Assembly (NCBI GenBank): GCA_017472115.1
Contig: JAFUQW010000132.1
Coordinates: 1-5,999, forward strand
Length of the DNA stretch: 5,999 nt
Source: Bacteroidales bacterium
Lineage (GTDB): Bacteria > Bacteroidota > Bacteroidia > Bacteroidales > UBA932
Direction of reading: 5' to 3'
The notes under the pieces are model-generated. The model did no database searches. It was given only the letters and a program-made list of their open reading frames with translations, and was not told where the DNA came from. The stretch's first letter is position 1, and every line of letters begins with the position of its first letter. The translations under genes were made by a program, and so were the position numbers. Shown one piece after another: positions 5,960 through 5,999 of this stretch.

Positions 5960-5998
5960 TTACATCCGATGATACTTTTCGTAGTATCCCAACAATGA
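5960..5998 (-). CDS. Possible C-terminal end of the intron-encoded reverse transcriptase
   Basis: A minus-strand frame entering from the right edge reads SLLGYYEKYHRM and stops with TAA at 5962-5960, just before domain V, where intron ORFs located in domain IV commonly end. Only 12 residues are visible, so no domain can be confirmed. The same bases also contain a perfect hairpin (GATACT at 5971-5976 with AGTATC at 5983-5988), so this stretch may instead be structured domain IV RNA. The two other minus-strand frames stay open through domain V and are less plausible as ends. Confidence 0.25.
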   Translation of the reverse strand, partial: SLLGYYEKYHRM

Positions 5999-5999
5999 C

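Larger units (their letters stand above)
5860..5999 (-). mobile_element. 3' end of a group II intron (retroelement), continuing past the right edge
   Basis: Read on the minus strand, the sequence has the ordered 3' landmarks of a group II self-splicing intron: a domain V hairpin (5956-5925), the linker, then a domain VI hairpin with a bulged A, ending in CUCGAU. The inferred last intron base is complementary to 5860, and 3' exon sequence starts at 5859. The junction is 12 bases after the acetyltransferase stop and the intron is antisense to that gene, so no gene in the window is interrupted. The 5' end, domains I-III and the bulk of any intron-encoded protein lie outside the window. The exact 3' splice position is inferred from branch-point spacing. 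Confidence 0.82.

Overview
The window looks like chromosomal DNA from a gut-type member of the Bacteroidales. The basis is the resemblance of the glutamate decarboxylase/antiporter pair to Bacteroides-type gad loci, a Bacteroidetes-style promoter box (TAnnTTTG) ahead of one gene, and mostly weak Shine-Dalgarno sequences. The genus cannot be fixed from the sequence alone.

Left half, minus strand (read right to left): gadB (glutamate decarboxylase, 3832-2417) and gadC (glutamate/GABA antiporter, 2404-938) form a tight two-gene operon with a 12-base gap. GadB consumes a cytoplasmic proton while converting glutamate to GABA. GadC exports GABA and imports glutamate, so together they make a glutamate-dependent acid-resistance module. 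Downstream, with its own probable promoter overlapping the end of gadC, lies an EFR1-type flavodoxin/ferredoxin protein (907-143), a small redox protein of unknown partner. Past its stop codon the DNA turns AT-rich. It holds a perfect short inverted repeat and an open frame that runs off the left edge, possibly the end of an inserted element.

Centre (3833-4084): a 252-base divergent spacer between gadB and the plus-strand genes. It holds a candidate Bacteroidetes promoter and several successive stem-loops in the presumed leader of the plus-strand operon.

Right half, plus strand: a 396-residue protein (4085-5275) fuses a methionine sulfoxide reductase A domain to a complete AlkD-type DNA alkylation repair domain, with the expected catalytic residues present in both halves. 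Its stop codon overlaps (ATGA) the start of a maltose/galactoside-type hexapeptide O-acetyltransferase (5272-5847), which suggests translational coupling. Twelve bases after that gene, on the minus strand, lies the 3' end of a group II intron. Domain V has a CGC catalytic triad, and domain VI has a bulged branch-point A seven bases from the 3' end. The intron body, probably with its reverse transcriptase gene, continues beyond the right edge.

The most unusual items are the MsrA-AlkD fusion with its structured leader, the group II intron terminus, and the unexplained left edge.
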